17,594 bases of DNA from assembly GCA_014885115.2 (NCBI GenBank), contig WKLE02001348.1:1-17594 (forward strand), written 5' to 3'. The position numbers were made by a program, and so were the translations under genes. Position 1 is the stretch's first letter. The number at the start of each line of letters is the position of its first letter. This DNA is from Asterionellopsis glacialis. Taxonomy: Eukaryota; Bacillariophyta; Plagiogrammaphyceae; Rhaphoneidales; Asterionellopsidaceae. Positions 1-10,000 of the stretch are shown here, piece by piece. The notes below the pieces were generated by a model. It was not told the DNA's origin. It did not search any database and worked only from the letters and a program-made list of their open reading frames with translations.

Positions 1-1883
1 TGATCCCAAGTGGTTATACATCAACTGGTGCATCAAATCCTACCATTGTCACTGTAGTCGTCAACCAAGTTGCTACTGACGGAGATGGGTACATTACAAC
101 TATGGAGCCCACCGCACATCCAACCCATTCACCAACCAATAATCCAACGATATCACCGACGTCTCCTCCTCTTGCATTTGTTAGTGGTGTAGTTTTTGAA
201 GATCTTAATGGAAATGGAATCCAGGATAATGAAGAAGGTGGAGTTCCGGGTGTTGCCGTTGTAATTACAGATAGTAGTGGTGACAAATATACTGTCATTA
301 CGGATGGTCAAGGTGCTTATGATCAAGAGGTGCCTCCAGGCGCAACAACAATTGAAATCGATGAATCTACCATTCCCGGTGGTCTCGTTTCCACAGGATT
401 TCTTGGACCTACCACTGTTAGCATCCCCGAGGGTGGAAGTGTTATAGTCGATGGTGGATACGAACCCAAAGGCACCGTTGTCGGCGTTGTTTATATCGAC
501 GCTAATGGTGACAATGAATACCAGTTTGGTGAAGATCCGATTCCTGGTGTTGTCGTCATAATTACTGATTCCAGAGGTAACAAGTACACCGTAATCACAG
601 ATGCGGATGGAGAGTATAGTCAGGAAGTCCCTCGTGGTGAGACAATCGTTTCAATTGATACAAGCTCCATCCCTTCTGGTTTGGTTTCAACTGGAGCAAC
701 AAACCCTACAGCTGTATTTGTTCCTGAAGGTGGTACGGGTTCTGATGCAGATGGTTACCAACCGTTTGGAGCTGTTACCGGGATTATCTTTTTCGATTCT
801 GATGGAGACGGCAAACCAGACAACGACGAAAGCGGAATCGACGGTATTCTTGTTGTCATTACTGATGTAAATGACAATACATACACAGTAACAACAAATG
901 CAAACGGTGAATACAATCAAGTTGTTCCACCTGGAGCAACAACAATCGAAATTCTTGAGGAAACACTTCCTACAGGACTAGTATCGAGTAGTTCAACCAA
1001 TCCTACCACTGTCCAAGTACCACAAGGTGGAACTGCTTCTGACTCTGACGGATACATTGTACCAGCTCCTGCTTCTGGTACTGGAAAGGGCAAGTCCGGA
1101 AAGAAAGGTAAAAGCGGTAAGGGAAGTGCTGGTGGATCATCCGATGGGAGTAGTACATCCCCAGCGCCTGCTCCTGGTACCGGAAAGGGCAAGTCCGGAA
1201 AGAAAGGTAAAAGCGGTAAGGGAAGTGCTGGTGGATCATCCGATGGGAGTAGTACGTCTCCGGCGCCCGCTCCTGGTACTGGAAAGGGCAAGTCCGGAAA
1301 GGAAGGTAAAAGCGGTAAGGGAAGTGCTGGTGGATCATCCGATGGAAGCAGTACGTCCCCGGCGTCCGGTACCGGAGGTGGTGATGGTTTTGTCTCAGAA
1401 AATGCTGCAACAGCTCCCCCTACCGGAGTTCGCACTCGTTCGTCAACCGTACAAAACTTATCGAATAAAGGAAGAGAACCAGCTTCAGTAGGCCTCCAAG
1501 ACAGGTTGTTCGCACATTCAAGTGATGGTATACAAAGTGAAAAATCCTCTCCCACTGCCAGATCATGGATGACACTGGCACTGCCTGCGACTATAGCGTT
1601 TGTTGCAATCGTAATTTTTGCTTTCGCCATTCGAAAGAAGATGAATTCGCGTAGAGATTCATCCAGGAATGGTGACATAAATTTTGCAGCCGGAGAAGGT
1701 GGTGATAAACACCATGATAATGTGAACTTGTGCGAATCACCAAACTGTTTTATATGTCAGTACAGATGTAAGCCAGCTTCGCTGTCTTCGCCACGATTAC
1801 TTTTAAAAAAGGGTGGCACAGTTCATTCTGTTTGCCAATCACTTGGAGACAGTATCGGCAGTCTGGGTGGATCTGAAATTTAA
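1..1883 (+). CDS. Cell-surface SdrD-B-like repeat protein, 5'-partial
   Basis: The reading frame is open from base 3 and already lies inside a repeat that matches later ones, so the true start is upstream and the ATG at 102 is internal. About 626 residues are visible. Three full 99-residue repeats begin near 186, 483 and 780 (exact 297-nt spacing). Each opens with a hydrophobic strand and an acidic loop of the type DxNxDGxxD (for example DSDGDGKPDNDE), as in calcium-binding SdrD-B / Cna-B-like folds. Next come three 33-residue Lys/Ser/Gly repeats (1077-1367), a Ser/Thr-rich linker, one membrane span (about 1566-1630: WMTLALPATIAFVAIVIF) followed by RKK, and a tail of about 80 residues holding four closely spaced Cys (CESPNCFICQYRC). 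The likely topology is repeats outside and tail in the cytosol. A role in adhesion or in the silica cell wall is inference from the Lys/Ser/Gly content; no enzyme domain is seen. The CDS itself is secure, the function is not. Confidence 0.9.
   Translation, partial: IPSGYTSTGASNPTIVTVVVNQVATDGDGYITTMEPTAHPTHSPTNNPTISPTSPPLAFVSGVVFEDLNGNGIQDNEEGGVPGVAVVITDSSGDKYTVITDGQGAYDQEVPPGATTIEIDESTIPGGLVSTGFLGPTTVSIPEGGSVIVDGGYEPKGTVVGVVYIDANGDNEYQFGEDPIPGVVVIITDSRGNKYTVITDADGEYSQEVPRGETIVSIDTSSIPSGLVSTGATNPTAVFVPEGGTGSDADGYQPFGAVTGIIFFDSDGDGKPDNDESGIDGILVVITDVNDNTYTVTTNANGEYNQVVPPGATTIEILEETLPTGLVSSSSTNPTTVQVPQGGTASDSDGYIVPAPASGTGKGKSGKKGKSGKGSAGGSSDGSSTSPAPAPGTGKGKSGKKGKSGKGSAGGSSDGSSTSPAPAPGTGKGKSGKEGKSGKGSAGGSSDGSSTSPASGTGGGDGFVSENAATAPPTGVRTRSSTVQNLSNKGREPASVGLQDRLFAHSSDGIQSEKSSPTARSWMTLALPATIAFVAIVIFAFAIRKKMNSRRDSSRNGDINFAAGEGGDKHHDNVNLCESPNCFICQYRCKPASLSSPRLLLKKGGTVHSVCQSLGDSIGSLGGSEI
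186..1076 (+). repeat. Three 297-nt (99-residue) SdrD-B-like domain repeats
   Basis: Units start near 186, 483 and 780; a fourth, incomplete unit occupies 3-101. Conserved protein landmarks in each unit are the acidic loop after G(V/I)(V/I)(F/Y), the VVITD strand, a YTV-T-A-GEY segment, a VPPG/VPRG turn, and the G(L/Y)VS(T/S) segment near the unit end. The units differ clearly at the DNA level, so these are old duplications kept at exact unit length. Confidence 0.85.
1077..1367 (+). repeat. Three 99-nt tandem repeats encoding Lys/Ser/Gly-rich units
   Basis: Units run 1077-1175, 1176-1274 and 1275-1367 (the last is 6 nt short). Each encodes GTGKGKSGKKGKSGKG followed by SAGGSSDGSSTSP and a Pro/Ala turn. 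Units are nearly identical in DNA, including synonymous positions; one substitution changes KKGK to KEGK in unit 3. This indicates recent duplication or ongoing homogenisation. The closely spaced Lys and abundant Ser recall silaffin-type silica-associated segments of diatoms, but that is resemblance of composition, not homology. Confidence 0.9.
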
Positions 1884-2564
1884 AATCTAAAGTAAACCTT
1901 ATTAGATCATTGCATATCACTCATCCGGCACTACTTAGGCACTAATTTGTTGCGTATCTCAATTCTCCTATGTACAATATAAAGCGTTCTTCATGAAAGT
2001 AACAAAAAATGGTCATTCATTCATACTATCGTACCAATGCTGCTACTCAAAGTGAAGATGGTGCCATCGCATAGCATATTAATCACCGGAAAAATCGAAG
2101 GAAGAAGTAAATTCCCGTACAACAGCAACCAACCAGAAGTAAATGGTCTCACTTTTCTGAACAGTGATTACAGACTTTGCTGCTTTCATAGCATATAAAG
2201 GAAAATAAAATATACCTCGAGGAACTACAGGAGTCCCGAAGTAGCAGAGTAATGTGTCCGTGGAAAAGTGGAATCCCGTTGTCTTTATCACATATATATA
2301 GTAAAATAGCTGAGCTGTCCGTTGCACGTAAAATGGACATGTTGAGAGTCTTCAAGCCGAGAGGAAGTTGAGATGCTCGTCCTATCAGTGACCAGACCTG
2401 GGCACTGTTGTCTTGAAGACGCCTTCCAGCTGCCATCACAGGATTAGTTTCGATTAGTACACAGAGATGACATAATAGTTTAAATACCAGAGTTTAAATA
2501 ATAGAGATAAGACTTATTTGCGCTTGAGCCAGATAAAAGTGACTTCCAAAAGGATGATTCGTAT
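1884..2564. other. Convergent intergenic gap with no supported gene
   Basis: The stop of the surface-protein gene (1881-1883) and the stop of the helicase gene (2565-2567) face each other here, so the gap should hold both 3' untranslated regions. AT-rich stretches such as AATAAAATATA near 2204 could serve as poly(A) signals on the plus strand. A 96-codon minus-strand frame at 2149-2439 begins with ATGATGGCAGCTGG and has fairly ordinary composition, but I recognise no domain and stops flank it. I treat it as unsupported. Confidence 0.6.
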
Positions 2565-5500
2565 CTAAACTTCGGTGAGATCCTCCTGATCCGTAAGCTG
2601 ATTCATCATGTCAGCCACACTGTACTTAATGTTGCTGAACATACGACGAAAGTGAACCTCGAGTGCACTGTACTTTCCGTGGGGTTGCTGAATGTTATTA
2701 TGAGCAATTAGACAAAATTGGCCAAGCCTTACTATACGGTCCTTCAATTCATTACGCCTTGCATTACTCTGGTCGTCGCGGAATCCTTTCTGCTTTGACA
2801 CAAGCATTTCATACACGCCCTTGTCCAATGGTACACCAATATCACCATCCTCCGATGCAGGTGGCAACGAAAGGTGCATTTTGTCCTTGTCAACTTGATC
2901 GCAGTCAAGGCCATCAATAACGGCTTTCTGGTCACGAAGAACCTTTTCCGTTTCGAGCCACAATTCTTTTGCTTCATCGCTCAAGGCTTTGGTACCGTCC
3001 GATGATGGAGCAATTCTAAGCAACTGCTGCAAACTTTCTTCACCTTCTGGAGCTTCCACACGATCTACGACATGGAGCAAGACCGAAAGGAATTCATTTT
3101 GCGTCGAATCACTCTCCTTGTAGCTCTTCGTCTTGTTATAACAAAAGCGAATATAGAGTTGATCTATTGCAGCGCAGAGATTGACGGCTTCGGGTAGGTA
3201 GTCGTGCATTTCCCACACCATGCTCAAAACGTTGTGGTCCATTGCCAAAGTCATATCTTCATGCACGTAACCAAGTCCACGAATGATATTTGACGAGCTT
3301 TCCAAATAGTCATCGGATACTTTTCCCTCGCAGAACTCTTCTAATGTGGTATTCGACATCCATTCCATCTGTTCTGCTGTGACAGTTGGGTGGCAGCCTT
3401 GAACTCTCTGCATCTTACGCAGAGCAGTGCCAAACGGCGTTGAATCTCCTTCAGGTTCATGAACAAAGTGCATGGTGTCACTAGGATCGTTAGAGGCAGC
3501 TAGAGCCTGTTGGAGCGCCATGATGGGGTAGCGAGGTTCCTTGCCAGTTACTTGACTAATCTGTCCCAGCATAAGGTTTTCGATGTACGGCCAGTCCATA
3601 CCAAGATAAACGATGTTGCCTTGAACGTCCATACCCCGACGCCCGGCGCGCCCCTGCATCTGCTGAGCAATAAGGGGGCTGAGATCATCGCCCATATCAC
3701 CACAAAAGATGCAGGAACGGAATGGCATATTCACACCATAAGCAAGTGCCGCATCAGAAAAAACAACAGCGAGTCGACCTTTCTGGGCGAGCATTTGCAC
3801 CTGACGGCGGTAACACGAGAAACCAACCTCATTGGTGTAAATGGCAATGCCACGACGAAGTCCTCGAATAAGTGCGTGATTAACATCAACACGTTCGCCA
3901 GACTTTTTCATATCGGCAATGATGTCTTCGACTTCGTTGTAGTTTAACCGCTTTCCAGCGGGAGAAAGTACATACTTGTCATGAGGCTTAGTTGTATCCT
4001 CGGAAATGAGGGAATCATCGGTAAAGCCAGATTTTGCATCCTCTTCTTCTTCTGCGGCGTTCTTGCGGTCGGCCTTACCTGCTGCAACCTTTCGCATTTG
4101 AGCCTTATCTCGAGCAGTCTTAATTAGATCTTTCCTGTAATTAGGATACTCTGCGACCTGTTCGCTTTCGAGACGCTGCAACAACATCTTGAACATGTTG
4201 AATGCTCCATAAGTATTAAGCTGGAAAGCTACGGCTGGGAGGAGCTCATTCTTTTTAAGCTGTTGGACAACACCGTACAACATATCGCTGACATCTTCCT
4301 TTGCTTCGAGGGGGGGAGGAAGCTGTGCGACGCGTAGCTTCTCGTACAACTCGGGGTGAGACTCCGAGAGAACTGCAAGCCGTTTCTTGAGATGCGTTTC
4401 ATACTCCTTGGTTTGATTGAGCGTGATACGCTTGCTTTCGTCGACATACTGATTGAAAAAGTTATCAGGATCATCTAGGTCCTCAAGCACAGTTGCAGGA
4501 AAGACCGACCGCATTTTCTTCCACAATTCCATCATGTCAGACGGTGTCATTGAGAGAGCTGCAACCAACTCAGCTTCATTGCGAAGCCTTTCAGCAGTCA
4601 TGGCAGCAACAGGGTGAAGTTTCACTAACTTTTGCTTCTTCTTTCCATCCTTGCTCTCCGATTCAGTAACCACGTAACGCTGGAGGTTGATGAATCTAGC
4701 AAAGTGTTCCTTGAGAACAACTTCTTCCTTTGGAGCATCAATCACCGTAGCCTCGAGGTGTTCGTTCCTGACAGAATTAACCCAATCACGAAGTTGCGTC
4801 GCATTGCCAATTGTAGCACTCAAAGCAAGACATGGGCAGGCGCATGCCTTCATGATTCTTTGCAGCGCATCACCTTCAGGACCATTGAGAGTGTGCACCT
4901 CATCAAGAACGAGATAATCAAATTGACTGTATCCACCATCAAGCACCATGAACTCCCTTTCTCCTTTCGTCATTTCCTGTCCAGCAGCACCACGGACCTT
5001 TGAAAGACACTTTTCAAGAGCACGGGGTGTTCCAATGTAAACTTGAGCATCTCCGTTAATCTCCTGGAACGTTATCTGATCGGTAGCGATTGTGACATTT
5101 CCACCAAAGAACTGGTAGTAAGTTGCGGCAATCTGCCAAACGAGAACCTCACTGGGAAGGACAAAAAGAACAGTCCCCATTGCACTCTTACAGGTGTATG
5201 TACTAAGAAGAGTTTTACCAGATGAAGTGGGTGCGCAAACAACTGCAGAGGAGCGATCGTCAATAGCCGCCAAAATTGCACACTGCCACTCTTCAAGCTT
5301 GAACTGCCTGTTGTATCGACTGAGAGGAGGAAGACGATCGGGCATGTCTGTAAGTTGGAAAGAAATCAAATTAGACTTTCCGTTCATAAGCTTGCGTGCG
5401 TGTTTTAGGGAATCCTTGTAAGATCCACGGTTATCTGCGCCATCCTTGTACAACTCCTTCAAGGCCTTTGCTTCGGCACTCAAAACAATTTTTTCCTTTT

Positions 5501-6542
5501 TCTTATCATCCTTGTCCTTTTTGGATTTTTTTGAGTCCTTCTTTGAGTCTTTCTTGGAGCTCTTCTTTTCTGCCTTTTCCGACTCTTTTTGCTCCTTCTT
5601 GGCAGCCTTTTCAAGAGCAATCTCTGAGTCGGCAGATTTGAAGGTTTTCATCTCCTCTAAAGCCCATAAGATATCAAGTACTTCAGCTTCACTCGACTGC
5701 ACTGATCCCTGACGAAGATCAGAAACTGCCAAATGGAGCATTTTGATCATGCGGTGAATCTTACCACCGGGAGTTTCGCAAGTTGCTTCTTGCAGAGCTT
5801 TCAATGTTCTGAGATTCGAGAGCTTCTGAAGGTCGCGTTGGTGATCTTTCTTATCCTTCTCCAGCGCATTCGATTCTTTGATCGAATCAGCGGTTGTCTT
5901 TTTTTTATCAGCTCCTTTCTTACCCTTTTTGACAGCCTTTTGAGCTACAGCTGCTTTGGCTTCCTTCTCGTCCTGTTCTGCCTGAGCAACCCGACGACGC
6001 TCACGCTCTTCAGCCCATTTTTTGGCCGGGTCGAAGATGGATCCCTCGGGAGGGGCCATATCACGAAGAATGAGGGGAATAGAGGATTTTTGTTTGGTTA
6101 CGATAATCGATTTGCGAGCTTCCTTGTCGAAAGACTACTCAGATTTGAGCAAGACAGAGAAACAAGAACAACAAAAGCGAAAAGAAATCATGATCTGTTG
6201 TGAGCATTGCAAGAAGGCAATCCAAAACGGAATGATGGACAGGCGGTCTTACAGACCGTTCAGTACACCCGTACCCGTACACGTACAGGTATGCTGCGTA
6301 CCCAAAAAACTGCGTAAAATTCTACGTACCTTCGCGATACCGTCTTTGTACATCAAGGCGCTTTTATCAACCCAAACGACATCGAATGTACGCATCTTGA
6401 ACATGAGCTCCTGATCGGAGATCGGCGGGGCTTCACCCGCGGCTGCGGTTGCCGCCGTAGCGGCATTGGCGGAAGTCACCGGATTGTTTGCATTGTTGGC
6501 GCCGGCGGCGTTCGCCTGTTGCGGAGCAGGCACGAAGGACAT
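2565..6542 (-). CDS. DDX60-like DExH-box RNA helicase (Ski2-like superfamily 2), two exons
   Basis: The main open frame (6059 to 2565) encodes 1164 residues. Numbered from the ATG at 6059, helicase motifs appear in order: Walker A APTSSGKT (276-283), DEVH (386-389), LALSATIGN (411-419), motif V VVFSDAALAYGVNMP (765-779) and motif VI QMQGRAGRRG (800-809). The DEVH box, SATIGN and GVNMP...GRAGRRG signatures match the DDX60 branch of Ski2-like helicases, which act on RNA in an ATP-dependent way. Residues 150-190 form a Lys/Glu/Ser-rich charged linker, likely flexible or coiled. The frame stays open 25 codons upstream of 6059, back to a splice acceptor. A 71-codon exon (6542-6330), starting MSFVPAPQQ and ending at a GTACGT donor, joins it in phase, giving about 1260 residues. 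Animal DDX60 is longer (about 1700). The helicase is near certain; exon 1 is inferred. The ATG at 6059 remains a possible start. Confidence 0.92.
6135..6329 (-). other. Predicted intron 1 of the helicase gene
   Basis: The donor is GTACGT at 6329. A pyrimidine-rich tract (about 6180-6151 read on the minus strand) precedes the acceptor TAG ending at 6135. A second acceptor, AAG ending at 6123, is 12 nt downstream and also in frame, so two protein forms differing by SFDK are possible. The intron contains in-frame stops and a GTAC-rich stretch (6262-6289) like those in nearby intergenic DNA. Confidence 0.7.
6330..6542 (-). other. Probable first coding exon of the helicase gene
   Basis: This encodes 71 residues: an Ala/Asn/Thr-rich disordered start, then ISDQELMFKMRTFDVVWVDK and a segment ending KDGIAK. 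The codon AAG is followed directly by GTACGT, a strong donor, and continued reading soon meets a stop (near 6248). Phase is 0, matching the open frame upstream of the helicase ATG. An alternative is a separate small gene ending near 6249, which would have an odd repeat-derived C-terminus. I prefer the spliced reading. Confidence 0.7.
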
Positions 6543-7073
6543 AAACTTGGGAAGGCTGCGGTTTTCGGTTCGATTTCTCGGCTGACACCAGATAGTGAGA
6601 CAAAGGGAGAAAGAGGCAAGAAGAAAGTTCAGAGTGTGATGCCAAAGCGGAAACAAACCACTGGGGAAATGCGCGTAATGCGCGGACTCAGATGTCTGCT
6701 GTTGTACGTAGCTGTGAGGCTGATAAATAGCTACACCTTACCAGAGGTAGGTCCTACCTGTACCTAGTACGAGGGGGTACGAACCGTACCCCTGGTACAG
6801 GTACTGGTACCGGGGACAAGTGGCGGGACCCAATATTTTTTGTGTGTGTGATATTGCGCGGCGCATATTGCGACCCGTTGTGATCCACGTTTCGTTGTTC
6901 TGATCTCGTAACTCGTAACGGTATCTGGGACAAATAAACTACCGCGACCCGCGGTCCATCCATACAAAACGCCCACCTCCACTCAACATAGCACTGACCA
7001 GAATTCTTTTTTTCAAGTTACATTCTGTCAGTAAAATAACACATACCTTTCATATAGTACCTCTGAAAGAATC
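6543..7073. other. Helicase upstream region, no gene seen
   Basis: This should contain the helicase promoter and 5' leader. I see no clear TATA box or other named element. It includes the GTAC palindrome at 6755-6803 and a CpG-containing segment near 6894-6970 that marks the last normal-composition DNA before the CpG-poor block. The short plus-strand frame 6519-6767 overlaps exon 1 in antisense and has no recognisable domain. Confidence 0.6.
6755..6803. repeat. Nested GTAC inverted repeat able to form a hairpin or cruciform
   Basis: The outer arms are TACCTGTACC (6755-6764) and GGTACAGGTA (6794-6803), perfect complements of 10 bases. Inside lie GGGGTACG (6774-6781) and CGTACCCC (6785-6792) with a 3-base loop. 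Similar GTAC-rich words recur in the helicase intron and around 16080-16290, so this belongs to a dispersed intergenic motif family of this genome. Confidence 0.85.
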
Positions 7074-10000
7074 GGTTGAAAATTGTCAGACCAACATTCT
7101 AATTTGGTTCAAAGTAGGCCTATTTTTCCAAAATTTCTGGTCTAAATAATGTTTGGTACCACTCTGTACTCAGAGTCTTCCATAAACCAAACATTTCTCA
7201 ATCAAAACATTCTATTCTTTCTTTTTGATATCATAAGCAATGATGCACTAGTTAGTACTACATTGCCTAGATTTTTGTTCCAAAAAAAGGGGGAAAATCT
7301 ATCAACTTTGTCTTCTCCAGTAAGTCCAAGAATAACTACGAAGCACAAAAGAAAAGAAATCTTTTTGATATCTAACCTAAAAAGGGAACAAATATTCATC
7401 AACTTCTTTTGTGAAATTTTTTTAGGGGGAAAGGGTCCTACAGTGAAAGGTAGTTTTGTATAAGTACAGGAGATAGTACTAGGTTTTGTAAGAGTTTGGG
7501 TATGATAGTACCAAGTTGTCCTGCTCTCTAGAACTTTAGAGACATAGAAGCAAGAACAAGTTATGTTCTCCTAAAACTGTAGGTTCTATCTCCTTTGACT
7601 ATCTAATACTATTATAGAGTTGTCTTTATGACTCTAAAGATGGGGGGCATCTATTATTCTAGACTACCAGCCTATATAGAGAGAGGACAACCACTAGTCC
7701 TACACTGTCTACTAGCACATGATAGGTCCCAAAGACTAGTAGAAGAACCTCTAGCACTTATATAGGCAGGACTATGCAGCTATCAGATATTTTACTCTAC
7801 TAACTCCAAAATAAAATAAGCATCATCTTTGTTTCATTCTTAGTAAATCATTAAATTTAGACATATTTCTTTGTCCAAAATAAGCAATTGCAATCTTGAA
7901 GAGGCTTAGATATTTGTAGTAGATGTAATTAAGTTTGATCAATGGAACAATTAAACAAAAATATCTGTTCCCTGATATAGTAGTATTTTTCTTTTCTAAT
8001 CAGTAGATGTAAGGAATTACCTTGCTTTTTTAAAATTAAATACCATAAAATGCTATCATGTTTGTACCAATATTTGATGCTATTTTTTTATGTAGGGAAC
8101 AGAAGATGTAGAGCATATGGAGGACTAATTGAAGGTTGGTTTCATTTTAGAATGGTGTGTGTGTGTATGATACTGTTGTCATTAGAGAGACATAAAATAT
8201 CAACTTTTTTGATGTGTTGAGCACACTACCAGTGGAATAGAATTAAGCATACAAGCAATTCATCATACAGGTCCTCTATAAAGCAACTAACATGTTTCAT
8301 TTTTAGGGAGGGTTAAATGGTCAATTGTTGAACCATAATATTTGATTTTTTGTTCATTTTCTTAATACCACTCTAGAATTTTGTCAAGATGTACTATGTC
8401 ACTCTTCATCTCAAACAACCAGCAATGTAACCAAAAAGTGCAACATAGACCTTTTCATATACAAATATATTGAATACAGCTTCATAATCAACTTGGAATG
8501 GTGAAAAGCAGGATAAATTGGAGGAGGATTGCTGTATCTAATTGCTGTGTCTAATTATGTTGACCCTGAACTACACTCCCTGTAGGATACTCTTGAGGAT
8601 GGATGGTTGTTGTTTGGATAAGCAGACGGACTTCAATTTACCTAATACTAATATTTTCCTGAATCTTTACTTCTTACTAAATTGTCGGATCTTCTCCAGA
8701 TTAAACTAAGCTCATAATTTACATCACCAAATAAAAGTCTTCTTTTCTTTTGTGTGTTGTTTGTCTGATTGTTGTGTTGTGCTGCCATCAACACTAGTGA
8801 CATAGGATAGACCTATTAGGGATAATAAGGCCTTCTAGTACATAGCATTGATTTGGGTTCATCATGAAGTACCTTGGTGTTCGTAGTTTGCTTGCCTATA
8901 ATACTGTAATGGAGCATGAGCCATAGATTAGTTTCAGAATTGCGCTATTTTTTAATCACACTCCCTCTTCTGATAAAAAGGAACTTCAAGCAGTTTTTAA
9001 AATTGTAAATAAAAAAAATAATGGAGAAAAAAGAAAGCACAGCACTAACAAGATGGTAGTAGTAGAACTATTAATTATTCCCAAGAGCTAAATCATCCTC
9101 AACATTAATTTAATACTAGTAAACAAGATGAACAATTACAGTGCTGTTAAGAAGTTTGTTTTCTTGGGTTTATTTTTACTAATTTTTGTCCTCCTGGAGG
9201 CATCTTGTCAACAAAGGACTACTATGACCTAGTCAAAAACCAAGAGGTCCAGGAAGACTGCTCTACTGTTGTCTTTACCATAAATATGAGTAGTCAAGGT
9301 AGTGCTCTCACCCTTATACACTTGTTAAAAATTTGTTATGATTTTTTTTTAAGGTAGTGTAGTACTAGAATGTGAATCTGTTAGTGTATATTGTAGAGTT
9401 CAGGAGTAGGTTTATAAGGAGGAGCTTACAGTTCCAACTCTTGTGCCTTAATTCATTTTTTAGACAAAGGAAGTTCTTAGCCCTCTCCTTTTGTTTCATT
9501 TTTAAAAAGAGGTGGTGATGATGGTTATTTTTATTGTGTGGTCTTTGGTAGAGAAGAATATCATTTGTATATATTTAAATTCTACTATGATATATGTACG
9601 CTCTACTATTTTTTGCCCTGCATTCATCTCAGTTTTAATGGGACAAGATTGTTCTTGTTTTTTACTTGTTGCTCTTTTTGCCCTGATAATTAATTACTTT
9701 TTTGTATGTAGATATATATGATAACATTTTTTTTTCCTCGTATTCTTTTTCTTGACAGAATATACTCTACACAAGTATTCCTACTTGAAATTAACTAAAT
9801 GATTGTATCTTTGTAATAGATCTTAGTTGATCTCACTCATTTGCTGTGTTTGTCTTAATATTCTAATGTATAAAATAATCCAGGACAACTCTGTGCTTCT
9901 GAACTAGAAAGTACTATGTGATATTATCTTACAGATTGATATGAAAATTCCCAACATCAACATACATTTGAATTATTACCATTTTTAAAATCTCAGATTG

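Noticed and set aside
1027..1491. 154-codon plus-strand frame with ERASPERKVKAVREV repeats
   Set aside because: It is a shifted-frame reading of the same 99-nt repeats; open only because the repeat lacks stops in that frame.
917..1678. 253-codon open frame on the minus strand
   Set aside because: It is antisense to the surface-protein gene; its Pro/Leu/Asp repeats are the complement of the Lys/Ser/Gly repeats.
2149..2439. 96-codon minus-strand frame in the convergent gap
   Set aside because: No recognisable domain, stops on both sides and a position in overlapping 3' regions.
7149..7463. 104-codon plus-strand frame at the left of the CpG desert
   Set aside because: Low-complexity Phe/Lys/Ile content, no domain, and length within chance for the number of frames examined.
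9512..9721. 69-codon frame inside the CpG desert
   Set aside because: T-rich DNA gives hydrophobic codons by composition; one such frame in over 6 kb is expected by chance.
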